A stretch of DNA of 64,000 nucleotides from Chthonomonas sp035294165 (GTDB lineage Bacteria; Armatimonadota; Chthonomonadetes; Chthonomonadales; Chthonomonadaceae), in NCBI RefSeq assembly GCF_035294165.1, contig NZ_DATGLN010000161.1, positions 1 to 64,000 on the forward strand. The letters run 5' to 3'. The notes under the pieces were generated by a model. That model searched no databases. It was not told the DNA's origin and saw only the letters and a program-made list of their open reading frames with translations. This document shows positions 15,203 to 24,235 of the stretch, one piece after another (the first letter of the stretch is position 1; every line of letters begins with the position of its first letter). Both the position numbers and the translations under genes were made by a program.

Positions 15203-17602
15203 CTAAATAAGCCCCTTCTCAATAGCCAATCTAACGGCCTCCGTTCGGTTAGAAGCGCCAAGTTTCGAATAGATATTTGATAGATGATGTTCCACAGTTT
15301 TTGGTGCAATGAAAAGCTCTTGGGCTATCTCCTTGTTTCTCGCTCCTTTGGCAACCAAACGTAGAACTTCCAGTTCTCTTTCATTGAGTTCAAAATCCCC
15401 TCCACTCTCACGCCGATGGGCTTTTAACTCGGTAAGCCAGGCGCTTACTCCAGGCGATAACACCACTTCACCCCGATGTGCAGCCTCAATGGAGGATACA
15501 AGTTCCGATGGGGTGGCATCCTTTAGGAGAAATCCTCGAGCACCTAAACGTAGTGCCGTTGCTACCGAGTCTTCGGTGGGAACGCTCGCGATTAAAAGTG
15601 CCGTAGGAGGTGGTTCCAAACTTACGATCCGCTCAAGCGCAGCTATGCCTCCTCCTCCAGGCATCTGTAGATCAAGCAAAATGACATCAGGATGAAGTTG
15701 CCTTGCCCGTTCAACGGCCTCATCTACATCTCCTGCCTCACCCACTACAAGAAAAGGCCCTGTCTGCTCAAGCACCGCACGCATTCCCTGCCTTGTTAAG
15801 GGATGATCATCTACAATAAGTAGACGGATGCTCTGAGATGGTTTCTCCGAAGGCAAACTCTCAACCACAACCTCTTGTTTCTTAGGCAGTGCCGGTACAC
15901 TGGCGCTAGCTGTTCTCTCTGGTTGTACCTGACTCGTCGGCAAATCCGACGGCGTTTCATAGGGCAGTCGAACGGCTATCCGCGTACCCCACCCCGGAGT
16001 GCTCTCAATCTCCAACTCCCCCCCTAGCGCGCGTGCCCTTTCCTTCATACCGAAAAGCCCATAGCCGCCCTGTCGGTTTGGTGCCATCGGCTGTGCAGTG
16101 TCAAAGCCAACACCATCGTCTTCAATTCTCAAGGTCACAGCTTCCGGCTCATAGAGCAATCCGACACGCACACGGCTCGCCTGAGAATGACGCAAGGCAT
16201 TGTTGAGAGCCTCTTGTGCGATTCTCAAGAGTGCAAGGCTTTGATCTCTTGATAACGATCTTTCGTTGCCAGAGATCACAAACTGTGTTAGTATGCCGGC
16301 GCGTTCTAGCCCTTGCAGTTCTTGGGCGATCACTTGTGCAGGTGTCATTGTCTCAAGTTCGGGAGGTGAAAGAGCTTCAATAGCACGCCGTGTGTCTGAT
16401 AGCGCTCCGCGTGTTAGTTCGAGAGCAGCGCTCAAAAGCTTCTCGGTCTCAGCGACATTCTCTTGCTGCAAAAAACTCTGTGCCGTTTCCAACGTCAAAA
16501 CCAAAGCACCCAGCGATCGGGCCACCGTATCATGCATCTCTCTACCTAACCTTGCCCGCTCTTGAAAGGTAGCATATCTTCGCTGCTCTTCAAGTAGCCT
16601 CGACATCGCAATTCCCAAAGTAGCGATATCGGCCAACGCCTGAAAAGCCGCAGTATCCGCCGGGGCAAACACGCGCTCATCCCTCAAATAGATCACCAGT
16701 GCGCCACTGATCTGATCGTGCAGCTGTAACATTGCCATCCAAACTGCACGAATCCCTTCCTGCACCAGGCGTTGTTGCATCTCAGGGGTTACAAAGGAAC
16801 GATCGTTCACCGTTCGATAGATCGGCATCGTAGAGGCGAAAGCTCGTGGCCTAACGCTTTTACTCGCAATACGGGCTATATCTCTTCCAAACTCTGCAGA
16901 GATGTTTCGCAAGGCTACCGGTTTGATCTCGTCTCCCTCCTTCAAGAACAACCCCACCATCTCCACACGAAACCGACTTGCTACCATCTCCAAAAGCATC
17001 TGGCCAATATCCGGTAGAGATCGCTCCTCAAGAATGGCCGCAATCACGTCACGCAAATACTGGCGTCGCTGTATCTCTTCCTGGTAGGCGTTTGCGAGGC
17101 GCTGTAGTTCTACAAACAGCCCTACTCGTTGCGAGACCGCACGTACCCGCTTGCGCCATTCCGGTGTTTCAACCTCTGCACTTGGTTCTACCTGACCTAC
17201 TAGAACTGCCAAGATATGCTTCTCAAACAGCAAGGGCACGATCAGAATTCTATCGCAGAAGCGTTCCGACAACGGTGCCGGCAACAACTTCGAGTCCTCT
17301 ATAAGCTGATGTTCCCCCGTTCTGATAACCGTGGCAATAGCTCCGGCCTCGTCTAATGGAACCCCCCATAGCCGAAAATTCTCGTCGGTATAACCTACCG
17401 CCAACACTCCACAAACGCGCTGCTCTCCCGGCACATGCGACAGAGCCACCATATGGCTGCATTCAAGGGCTTTTGCGGCATCCTCCACCGTTTTACGTAC
17501 GACTTTACGCAGCTCATCGGGCTCGAGCGGCACACCCGCAACAGCGGATATCCCCTCATACCTATAAGTGTTGGCATGGTTATCAAACTCTGTGTCCGTC
17601 AT
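15203..17602 (-). CDS. GAF-GAF-histidine kinase fused to NarL-type response regulator
   Basis: 799 residues in one frame. GAF-like domains occupy about 25-165 and 175-340. A NarX/DesK-type HisKA_3 dimerisation helix has phospho-acceptor His357 (RLGREMHDTV), then HATPase_c with EALNNALRHS (N box), DDGVGF and GYGLFGMKERARALGG. After a Pro/Ser-rich linker (about 550-592) comes a receiver domain with Asp598/Asp599, phospho-acceptor Asp644 (ILLDLQMP) and Lys694, then a LuxR-type HTH (738-799: ELEVLRLVAKGARNKEIAQE and TVEHHLSNIYSKL). Kinase and DNA-binding regulator are normally separate proteins; here a complete phosphorelay and its DNA output lie in one soluble polypeptide. The ATG overlaps the stop of the dprA-like gene (ATGA). 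Target genes unknown. Confidence 0.93.
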   Translation of the reverse strand: MTDTEFDNHANTYRYEGISAVAGVPLEPDELRKVVRKTVEDAAKALECSHMVALSHVPGEQRVCGVLAVGYTDENFRLWGVPLDEAGAIATVIRTGEHQLIEDSKLLPAPLSERFCDRILIVPLLFEKHILAVLVGQVEPSAEVETPEWRKRVRAVSQRVGLFVELQRLANAYQEEIQRRQYLRDVIAAILEERSLPDIGQMLLEMVASRFRVEMVGLFLKEGDEIKPVALRNISAEFGRDIARIASKSVRPRAFASTMPIYRTVNDRSFVTPEMQQRLVQEGIRAVWMAMLQLHDQISGALVIYLRDERVFAPADTAAFQALADIATLGIAMSRLLEEQRRYATFQERARLGREMHDTVARSLGALVLTLETAQSFLQQENVAETEKLLSAALELTRGALSDTRRAIEALSPPELETMTPAQVIAQELQGLERAGILTQFVISGNERSLSRDQSLALLRIAQEALNNALRHSQASRVRVGLLYEPEAVTLRIEDDGVGFDTAQPMAPNRQGGYGLFGMKERARALGGELEIESTPGWGTRIAVRLPYETPSDLPTSQVQPERTASASVPALPKKQEVVVESLPSEKPSQSIRLLIVDDHPLTRQGMRAVLEQTGPFLVVGEAGDVDEAVERARQLHPDVILLDLQMPGGGGIAALERIVSLEPPPTALLIASVPTEDSVATALRLGARGFLLKDATPSELVSSIEAAHRGEVVLSPGVSAWLTELKAHRRESGGDFELNERELEVLRLVAKGARNKEIAQELFIAPKTVEHHLSNIYSKLGASNRTEAVRLAIEKGLI

Positions 17603-18564
17603 AGTTCGCCTACCTGTTCAAACCTAGCTTGCAGCCACGAGCGAAAATCAGGCGGTATTAGCTTAGCGCCCGCATTAAGAAGCAGGCGGTTACCCTCTCT
17701 GCCTGTCTCCGCAACGCAAACGCACTGCCCACGCCGAATCGCCGGCAAACATTCCTGATACAAAACCCCATTTTCGCGTACATCGAGCGCGATAACAACG
17801 TCGGAGAGAGCGATAATCAGCCGATCACGGCGACGGTTGTGCTGCCCTAAACAGTGGTCATCCAACCGAAATGGGGAGAGTACAAGGTCACGATCACCAC
17901 AGAATTCTACAGAGTGAATGCGGGCAGCAGAAAAGAGGGCCTGATCAAAATGCTCCCCCATAGCCTCACGAAGCCCACGATCAAGAAGATAGATCACGGG
18001 GTGACCGCTGCGCTGTGCTGTCAAAGCGAGCCTTTGATAAGGAAGCCTATCATGACCTGTCACCGGAACGCCTTTACAGCCAATGAGTTCCGAGGCGATC
18101 CTTTCAAGCAGCGCACAGGTCTCTTCACACGCACCGTTCGAAACCAAGACAGTAAACGTAAAGCTCTTTGAAGAGTTGTCTAAAAGCTTATAGTTTCCTA
18201 ACCCGTAGAGAATAGGCGGTGGAGAGGGGTCGTAGGTCTCCAATCGAGCAGGATAGGTTAGTTGTGCGCGTGTCACACAGTGCAGATTGTAAAATCGAAC
18301 AACACGTGCGAGGATCTCGGCCTTCTCAATCAGTGACCCCTTATGGGAAAGGAGATACGCGATGGCGCGAGAAGTCAGACCGAAGCGTTCCCTCAGTTCA
18401 ACAGCAGAAAAATTCAGAAATTCTCCCGGTGTTACCGGCTTCACGATAAGGCGGTTGAGAACGCTATCAAGCTGCTTCGCGCCAATATAAGGCACATGAT
18501 GGAGCAGCAGGGCCATCTTCAAATAGTTGAAATTGGGAACGGTTTCGCGAACTTTATCGCTCAT
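17599..18564 (-). CDS. Divergent DprA-like (DNA-processing protein A) protein
   Basis: 321 residues from ATG 18564, two bases after the thrC stop. DprA loads RecA on incoming single strands during transformation. Recognisable parts: helix-hairpin-like N-terminus (LLLHHVPYIGAKQLDSVL), YPARLETYDPSPPPILYGLGN (matching the DprA entry strand) and a Rossmann region where RRRDRLIIALSDVVIALDV corresponds to the RNRIIAGLS motif. The SGLARGID-type nucleotide-site motif is replaced by VPVTGHDRLPYQ, and the C-terminal winged helix is absent. It is therefore a strongly diverged paralogue or a DprA with altered binding. Stop overlaps the kinase start. DprA-like assignment is moderately sure; retained function is unknown. 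Confidence 0.7.
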   Translation of the reverse strand: MSDKVRETVPNFNYLKMALLLHHVPYIGAKQLDSVLNRLIVKPVTPGEFLNFSAVELRERFGLTSRAIAYLLSHKGSLIEKAEILARVVRFYNLHCVTRAQLTYPARLETYDPSPPPILYGLGNYKLLDNSSKSFTFTVLVSNGACEETCALLERIASELIGCKGVPVTGHDRLPYQRLALTAQRSGHPVIYLLDRGLREAMGEHFDQALFSAARIHSVEFCGDRDLVLSPFRLDDHCLGQHNRRRDRLIIALSDVVIALDVRENGVLYQECLPAIRRGQCVCVAETGREGNRLLLNAGAKLIPPDFRSWLQARFEQVGEL

Positions 18565-18566
18565 GT

Positions 18567-19622
18567 CTAGACACCTAAAGCCTGTAATACCGCCTCCCGT
18601 TTGGGCGGGATGCAAACAATCTGCTCGGAGGAAAGATGCATGGCCGTATCAGGGTCCTTTAAGCCATGACCGGTTAGGGTCACTACAACGGTAGCCGGCT
18701 CACCGAAAAATCCGCGCGCAGCCAGTTTCTTAAGCCCCGCTATGGGGGCGACACTTGCAGGTTCGGCGAAAATGCCTTCTAGAGTGGGTAATAGGCGATA
18801 AGCCTCCAAAATCTCATCGTCTGTCACGGCCTCGATTACACCACCCGACTCCTCCTTGGCAGCAATAGCACCCTTCCAGCTTGCAGGGTTCCCAATTCGA
18901 ATGGCTGTTGCCACCGTCTCCGGATTTGCAATCGGTTTACCCACAACCAATGGGGCAGCCCCAGCTGCCTGAAAACCAAGCATTTTGGGCAGTCTCTTAC
19001 ATCGCCCCGCACGATGATACTCGCAATATCCCATCCACGCTGCGGTAATATTGCCGGCATTGCCTACCGGCATAGCATGATAGTCCGGGGCATCCCCTAA
19101 GGCGTCTACAATCTCAAAAGCAACGGTCTTCTGCCCTTGCAAACGATGTGGATTAACCGAGTTGACGAGCGCAATGGGATATTCTGCACAAATCGAACGG
19201 ACAAGCGCAAGAGCCTCGTCGAAATTGCCGTCTACCGCCAACACTTTGGCTCCATGCATCAGAGCTTGAGAGAGCTTGCCCAGTGCGATCTTGCCACCAG
19301 GAATCAGTACGGCACAACCAAGCCCAGCATGAGCTGCATAGGCTGCTGCGGAGGCGGAAGTATTGCCGGTCGAAGCACACATCACAATACTCTGCCCTGC
19401 CTCCAGGGCCTTGCTCACTGCCATCGTCATGCCACGATCTTTGAAAGAGCCTGTTGGATTGAGACCTTCACATTTGGCGTAGAGAGTGATATGAGGACTT
19501 ATGGCCGCAGCGAGCCGTGGCAGAGGAACCAGAGGCGTGTTCCCCTCCAGCAACGTCACAATAGGAGTGGCTGCAGTTACCGGCAACCACTCTCTATAGC
19601 GTGCGATTACTCCTGAGTACAA
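18567..19622 (-). CDS. thrC: Threonine synthase
   Basis: 351 residues. A PLP enzyme converting O-phosphohomoserine to threonine. The PLP lysine is Lys61 in GLNPTGSFKDRGM; ASTGNTSAS binds the PLP ring region and PVGNAGNITAAWMGY the phosphate. The N-terminus MYSGVIARYREWLPV matches the usual start of this short class, so the TTG at 19622 is accepted; AAAGG lies nine bases upstream. First gene of a probable operon with the dprA-like and kinase/regulator genes. Confidence 0.93.
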   Translation of the reverse strand: MYSGVIARYREWLPVTAATPIVTLLEGNTPLVPLPRLAAAISPHITLYAKCEGLNPTGSFKDRGMTMAVSKALEAGQSIVMCASTGNTSASAAAYAAHAGLGCAVLIPGGKIALGKLSQALMHGAKVLAVDGNFDEALALVRSICAEYPIALVNSVNPHRLQGQKTVAFEIVDALGDAPDYHAMPVGNAGNITAAWMGYCEYHRAGRCKRLPKMLGFQAAGAAPLVVGKPIANPETVATAIRIGNPASWKGAIAAKEESGGVIEAVTDDEILEAYRLLPTLEGIFAEPASVAPIAGLKKLAARGFFGEPATVVVTLTGHGLKDPDTAMHLSSEQIVCIPPKREAVLQALGV

Positions 19623-19677
19623 AATGGCGCCTTTCTTACCTACTAGAAAATTGTGCGCCTATATTCTACTCTAAACC

Positions 19678-21030
19678 TTATCGTTTCACCAAATCACGCG
19701 GTAGCCCTGGCCAGTGTAGCCGCTCTATAGCCGCTCGCTGTTCTGGAAGGAGCGGTAGTTCGCGAATGTAGATATTTTTAAACCATAAGGGCGTCCAGTG
19801 GTGCTGCAACTCAATAGGACCAATCGGATAGATGGGCTTGTCTCGCTCCCAATAGTTCTCTAAGGTTACATTCCACACAACGAGCTTGTTATTCAGGTAG
19901 ACGGTTACTTTATCACCGATCATCAGAATCCGAAACCGATTCCACTCTTCTATGGGATTATCTGCAAATACCATGGGGTTGCTCGGGTTCTTTTGATTGT
20001 TGTACAGCCCGCCTGAACCGATCGGATTATCCCATATCTGTACCTGAGGACTGCCGCGCAAATAGATGCCGCTATCTCCATGTGGCGGGATTTTCCAGTC
20101 TACAAGTAACTCGAAATTCCCATAGTCCCTCACAGTACATAGATTATTGTTCTTACCGTCATAGGTTATCACCCCATCTACAACTTTCCAGTGTTTGAAA
20201 GCCTCAGCGGTGGCGCGCTTTACAGCGGCATCCCATTCAGCCTCCGTCATTTTCGCTCGGGTAGGTGGGTCACCGGCCCACCCACGCCAACCTTTCAAAT
20301 CTTTACCGTCGAATAGCGCCTTAAACCCTGGCGGAGGAACGTTGTCAGGTCGCGGATGGCTTAAGTCCTTGATATAGATATTTTTGAAATCCACCTCAGT
20401 TGGCTCATGCCCTAACAACCCGATATGCCCTGTATCCCGCAACATCCCCGGATGATGCATCAGCGTTGTAGGATCGACGATCTTGTTCAGATCGGCATTA
20501 ACCACTGTTTTTCCGTTGATCACAACCTTGATATGCCGACCAATAGCCGTAATCTCTTCATGATTCCATTCCCCAACTGGCTTCAACGACCCTTTCTTCG
20601 CCGGCACAACGTTGTAAATGGAACCACAATACTGCCAAGGCTGCAGGTGCTGATACATGGAACCACTATCATCGAGAATCTGGATTTCCATGCCCATATA
20701 GGCCGCATCTCCCTGTAGAGGAGCGCGTATGCCGATCCCATTGTTGGCGTTTGCTGATAACCGAAAATCAACATCCAATACAAAATCGGAGTACTCTTTC
20801 TCGGTAAAGAGGTTTCCAGAGCACCCCGCCGGGCAGATAATAATCCCATCCCTAACCTCATAGCCGGGTGCCTGCCCAACATAAACCCACCCATTTAAAT
20901 CCTTTCCATCGAATAACGGCACAAACCGCGCTTCGGCATGGCAGGCGGATGGGTACGCGGCTACCCCAATCCCGATGAGCATCACCGCCAATAAGGCGAA
21001 CCATCTGATCCTTGTCTTCATATGAGACAT
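19678..21030 (-). CDS. Secreted protein with two DUF1080 (3-keto-disaccharide hydrolase) domains
   Basis: 450 residues with a signal peptide (TRIRWFALLAVMLIGIGVAA, cleavage near CHAEA). Two DUF1080 domains follow, about 35-225 and 235-440, each opening with the same phrase: FVPLFDGKDLNGW and FKALFDGKDLKGW. Each has the jelly-roll signatures NNGIGIRAP or GDSGIYLRG and EIQILDD or VQIWDN. DUF1080 proteins, abundant in Planctomycetota, Verrucomicrobiota and Armatimonadota, act as concanavalin-like glycan-binding folds, some shown to hydrolyse 3-keto-glycosides. The two domains are clearly diverged, so the duplication is old. ATG 21030 is preceded by GGGGGAAG. It probably acts outside the cytoplasm on plant-derived glycosides; catalytic status of each copy is unknown. 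Confidence 0.88.
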   Translation of the reverse strand: MSHMKTRIRWFALLAVMLIGIGVAAYPSACHAEARFVPLFDGKDLNGWVYVGQAPGYEVRDGIIICPAGCSGNLFTEKEYSDFVLDVDFRLSANANNGIGIRAPLQGDAAYMGMEIQILDDSGSMYQHLQPWQYCGSIYNVVPAKKGSLKPVGEWNHEEITAIGRHIKVVINGKTVVNADLNKIVDPTTLMHHPGMLRDTGHIGLLGHEPTEVDFKNIYIKDLSHPRPDNVPPPGFKALFDGKDLKGWRGWAGDPPTRAKMTEAEWDAAVKRATAEAFKHWKVVDGVITYDGKNNNLCTVRDYGNFELLVDWKIPPHGDSGIYLRGSPQVQIWDNPIGSGGLYNNQKNPSNPMVFADNPIEEWNRFRILMIGDKVTVYLNNKLVVWNVTLENYWERDKPIYPIGPIELQHHWTPLWFKNIYIRELPLLPEQRAAIERLHWPGLPRDLVKR

Positions 21031-21066
21031 CGCTTCCCCCTAGATGTGCGTTTTCGAATAGTAAAC

Positions 21067-21864
21067 TTACATCTGAACATCGTTGATCACGAGTCGAAAG
21101 CGACAACCTAATACCCCGGCAGCTTTCCGACACATAACCATGCGTTCGGCAAAAATCTCGAAATACTCCATAACGGTCGCTTTTTCTGTGTCTACTACCA
21201 GCTCAAGTGAGATGATTTTCTGGACTGCATCTATCAGTATATGCGATTTTTGCACGGCATTGTTTACACGGTCATGGATATCGTACGTGGACGGATCGGG
21301 ATTTTGAACTCGCGTGTAGTGCACGTCGGACTTGTCCGCAATGATCACTGCTGCCGTTACCGCGTTGATCGGCACGCCTTCTGGCTCCTCATGATTCCCG
21401 ATAGCTCCCACAACCAGCGCGATCTCGGCTGCCGGCATATTCATCTTCTCTAGGATTTGGAACGCCATCGTGGCCCCGATCTGCGGGTGATAGACTCGGT
21501 GAATGCAGTTCCCGATGTCGTGCAGGAACCCGGCGATGGCAGCAAGCTCTGCGGTACGAGCCTCTGCTCCTAGTCCCAGCAGTATATTTCGTGCTATTGA
21601 GGCCACTAAGCCGGCATGGCGCAAGCCATGTTCCGAATAGCCTATGGCTGCCATTTGCCGATTGGCAGCATCAATATAGGCACGAATCCGCTCGTTATTC
21701 CGTATATCCCGCAAAGTAATGACCTCGGCCGCCTTCTCCTGAGCTGCCAAAATAGGCTCTTCCACCTCTTTTATTGCCGGAGACTTTTCAGCAGGAGAGG
21801 CTGTCTTACTTGGGGGCGGCGATGCTACCCGATTCTGGGCAATGACTTCTCTGGAGTCACTCAT
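21067..21864 (-). CDS. HD-domain phosphohydrolase
   Basis: 265 residues: a low-complexity Ser/Pro/Ala N-terminus (about 1-45), then an HD domain with SEHGLRHAGLVASIA, GFLHDIGN (the His-Asp metal pair), HPQIGATMA and NHEEPEGVP. HD enzymes hydrolyse phosphomonoesters or nucleotides. The C-terminal 60 residues (KIISLELVVDTEKATVMEYF) form a small alpha/beta add-on. ADKSDVHYTRVQ after the HD core resembles a subgroup of uncharacterised HD proteins in Firmicutes and deep-branching bacteria. The ATG overlaps the tgt stop by eight bases (ATGAGTGA), so the two are co-translated. No substrate can be named. Confidence 0.8.
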   Translation of the reverse strand: MSDSREVIAQNRVASPPPSKTASPAEKSPAIKEVEEPILAAQEKAAEVITLRDIRNNERIRAYIDAANRQMAAIGYSEHGLRHAGLVASIARNILLGLGAEARTAELAAIAGFLHDIGNCIHRVYHPQIGATMAFQILEKMNMPAAEIALVVGAIGNHEEPEGVPINAVTAAVIIADKSDVHYTRVQNPDPSTYDIHDRVNNAVQKSHILIDAVQKIISLELVVDTEKATVMEYFEIFAERMVMCRKAAGVLGCRFRLVINDVQM

Positions 21865-23032
21865 CTATCGTCTCTTCCTCAGCCTGATAGGCGTTTCGAA
21901 CCTCCTCGTAAAAAACCTTAAAGGTTCCCTCGCGCAGATGATGCCTTATATTTCTCATCAATCGGTAATAGAACGCTAAGTTATGGTACGTCACAAGCCG
22001 AGGCCCTAAAATCTCCTTGGCTTTGAAAAGGTGCCGTATATATGCCCTCGTATGACGCCGACAAACTCGACAGTCACATTTCGAGTCAAGTGGTGTAAAA
22101 TCCTGCTCATAACGAGCATTCCTCAGATTGATAACGCCATCTGAGGTGAACGCCTGCGCGTTACGCGCATTGCGAGTGGGCAAAACGCAGTCGAACATAT
22201 CTACTCCCCGCCGAACGGCTTCCAAAATATCTATCGGCGTTCCCACCCCCATTAAGTAGCGCGGCTTATCCTCTGGCAGAAACTGAACCGTCCACGCCAC
22301 GATCTCGTTTCTAACGGCAGCCTCTTCCCCCACAGCAAGGCCACCTATAGCGAAGCCATCAAAATCCAACTCCGTCAAGAATCTGGCGCTTTCGGCTCGT
22401 AAGTCGTAGCTTACTCCACCCTGAACAATCCCAAAAAGCGCCTGAGGCCAACCACCGATGGCTTTGCGCCCGTGACGTACATGCTCCTCCAAGCAAATCC
22501 CCGCCCAACGATGCGTTCGCTCCATCGCTTGCCGAATATACTCTTCGGAGACTGTGGAAGCCGGACACTCATCGAATGCCATGATGATGTCAGCACCCAA
22601 CTTACGCTCGATCTCTATAACGCTCTGCGGGGTAAAAACATGACGGCTCCCATCTATGTGAGACTGAAACTCCACCCCCTCCTCTCCAATGCGACGCAAA
22701 CCCGACAGACTAAAAACCTGATAGCCACCGCTATCCGTTAGAAGGGCGCCGCTCCAACCCTCAAAACGGTGTAGCCCTCCTGCACTAGCTATGAGTTGCT
22801 CGCCAGGCCGGAGATGAAGATGGTATGTATTTCCTAAAATTAAACCAAAGCCGATCTCCTCCAACTCGTCGGGTGTCATCGCCTTCACCGTGGCCTGCGT
22901 GCCCACGGGCATAAACACGGGAGTTTCCACCGTAGCATGAGGTAAATACAGTAGTCCGCATCTCCCCAGTACACCATCCTCCCGTGAAGACGAGGTGATA
23001 ACAAGTGCTGGAGTCGTCCATTCTTTAGTCAA
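21857..23032 (-). CDS. tgt: Queuine tRNA-ribosyltransferase (bacterial TGT)
   Basis: 391 residues. TGT exchanges guanine-34 of GUN anticodon tRNAs for preQ1. Catalytic and binding motifs: LLTDSGGYQVFSL, IVQGG, GGLAVGE, the nucleophile region MFDCVLPTRNARNAQAFT, and zinc ligands CDCRVCRRH with a later His in VTYHNLAFY. The start is TTG at 23032 with a weak AAGAGA upstream. A minus-strand TATAAT (23094-23089) lies about 57 bases upstream and may be the promoter, though its -35 is poor. Co-translated with the HD protein. Confidence 0.94.
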   Translation of the reverse strand: MTKEWTTPALVITSSSREDGVLGRCGLLYLPHATVETPVFMPVGTQATVKAMTPDELEEIGFGLILGNTYHLHLRPGEQLIASAGGLHRFEGWSGALLTDSGGYQVFSLSGLRRIGEEGVEFQSHIDGSRHVFTPQSVIEIERKLGADIIMAFDECPASTVSEEYIRQAMERTHRWAGICLEEHVRHGRKAIGGWPQALFGIVQGGVSYDLRAESARFLTELDFDGFAIGGLAVGEEAAVRNEIVAWTVQFLPEDKPRYLMGVGTPIDILEAVRRGVDMFDCVLPTRNARNAQAFTSDGVINLRNARYEQDFTPLDSKCDCRVCRRHTRAYIRHLFKAKEILGPRLVTYHNLAFYYRLMRNIRHHLREGTFKVFYEEVRNAYQAEEETIDE

Positions 23033-23214
23033 CTTATCTCTTCAAACCCTCGTTGGTTCCAATGAATACCCCCCTAGACCGAAGTATTATTATACCGCCT
23101 CTCTCTCTAGTCAAAAAACACACTTATTGCGCAGACCCCCCTCAACATTGATTCGTAGAAATGAAGGACATTCGACACAACCTTAAACTCGTCATAAGAA
23201 AGGAGATAACGGAT

Positions 23215-24183
23215 ATGACAACGCTGGAGAAACGCAGGCTCGGCAACAGCGATCTCGAAATCACCCCCATCGGTTTCGGCGCGTGGGCCATTGGCGGACC
23301 AGGATGGGAATTTGGCTGGGGATACCAAGACGACCGCGATTCCATTGCCGCCATTCATGCAGCTCTCGATGCCGGCATCAACTGGATCGATACGGCAGCC
23401 GTCTACGGCATGGGACACTCGGAAGAGGTTGTTGCAAAAGCCATCCAAACAAGCTCCCATCGCCCCTATATCTTCACTAAGTGCTCGCTTCTCTGGGACG
23501 ACAAAGGGAAGGTTCTACATAGTCTCAAATCTCAATCAATTCGTAAGGAAGTTGAAGATAGCCTGCGCCGCCTTCAAACTGATGTTATTGATCTTTATCA
23601 AATTCATTGGCCTATACCTGAAGAAGACATCGAAGAGGGGTGGATCACTTTAGCGAAACTTAAAGAGGAAGGAAAAGTGCGTTATATCGGTGTGTCCAAC
23701 TTTAACGTCCAACAAATGGAACGGGTACGGTCTATCGCCCCGATAACTTCCTTGCAACCCCCTTACTCACTTGTGCGACGTGAAATCGAAACGGAAATCC
23801 TCCCTTACTGTCAAAAACATAACATTGGGGTTATTGTCTACTCTCCTCTTCAGTCAGGGCTTCTTAGCGGGAAGATGACACCTGAGCGCATTGCTGCGCT
23901 CCCCGATGACGACTGGCGAAAGCGAAGCCCAGATTTTCAAGAGCCACGCCTCTCACGTATCCTTGGATTAGTTGAGGGCTTACGCCAGATCGGCGCACGT
24001 CATAATCAGCCTCCGGGGGTCGTAGCTATTGCATGGACACTTCACCATCCCGCAGTAACAGGTGCTATTGTTGGTTTTCGACGCCCCGATCAGGTTCACG
24101 AAATGCTAGGCGCACTTACTTTTCGACTTTCCGAACAAGAAATCGCCGAAATTGAGCGTCTCCTGCGCCAACACGACCTCTAA
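23215..24183 (+). CDS. Aldo/keto reductase
   Basis: 322 residues, normal AKR size, NADPH-dependent carbonyl reduction in a TIM barrel. Catalytic tetrad visible: Asp in NWIDTAAVYG, Tyr in AVYGMGHSE, Lys in FTKCS and His in YQIHWP. GVSNFNVQQME and VIVYSPLQSGLLSGK are AKR signatures; the C-terminal AIVGFRRPDQVHE binds the 2'-phosphate. ATG 23215 is preceded by AAAGGAG nine bases upstream; the frame opens earlier at 23161 but without support. The sequence resembles the YghZ/AKR11-like soluble group. It is divergent from tgt and convergent with rsmI. Physiological substrate, probably a sugar or aldehyde, unknown. Confidence 0.9.
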   Translation: MTTLEKRRLGNSDLEITPIGFGAWAIGGPGWEFGWGYQDDRDSIAAIHAALDAGINWIDTAAVYGMGHSEEVVAKAIQTSSHRPYIFTKCSLLWDDKGKVLHSLKSQSIRKEVEDSLRRLQTDVIDLYQIHWPIPEEDIEEGWITLAKLKEEGKVRYIGVSNFNVQQMERVRSIAPITSLQPPYSLVRREIETEILPYCQKHNIGVIVYSPLQSGLLSGKMTPERIAALPDDDWRKRSPDFQEPRLSRILGLVEGLRQIGARHNQPPGVVAIAWTLHHPAVTGAIVGFRRPDQVHEMLGALTFRLSEQEIAEIERLLRQHDL

Positions 24184-24200
24184 ACCGATAGAGTATCAAA

Positions 24201-24235
24201 AGGCTTTGATCGCTCTGTGCACGCGATCAAAGCCT
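24201..24235. terminator. Bidirectional terminator between aldo/keto reductase and rsmI
   Basis: A 13-bp perfect stem AGGCTTTGATCGC / GCGATCAAAGCCT with a nine-base loop. On the minus strand the stem is followed by TTTTGATA. The rsmI stop codon lies inside it. Confidence 0.7.
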
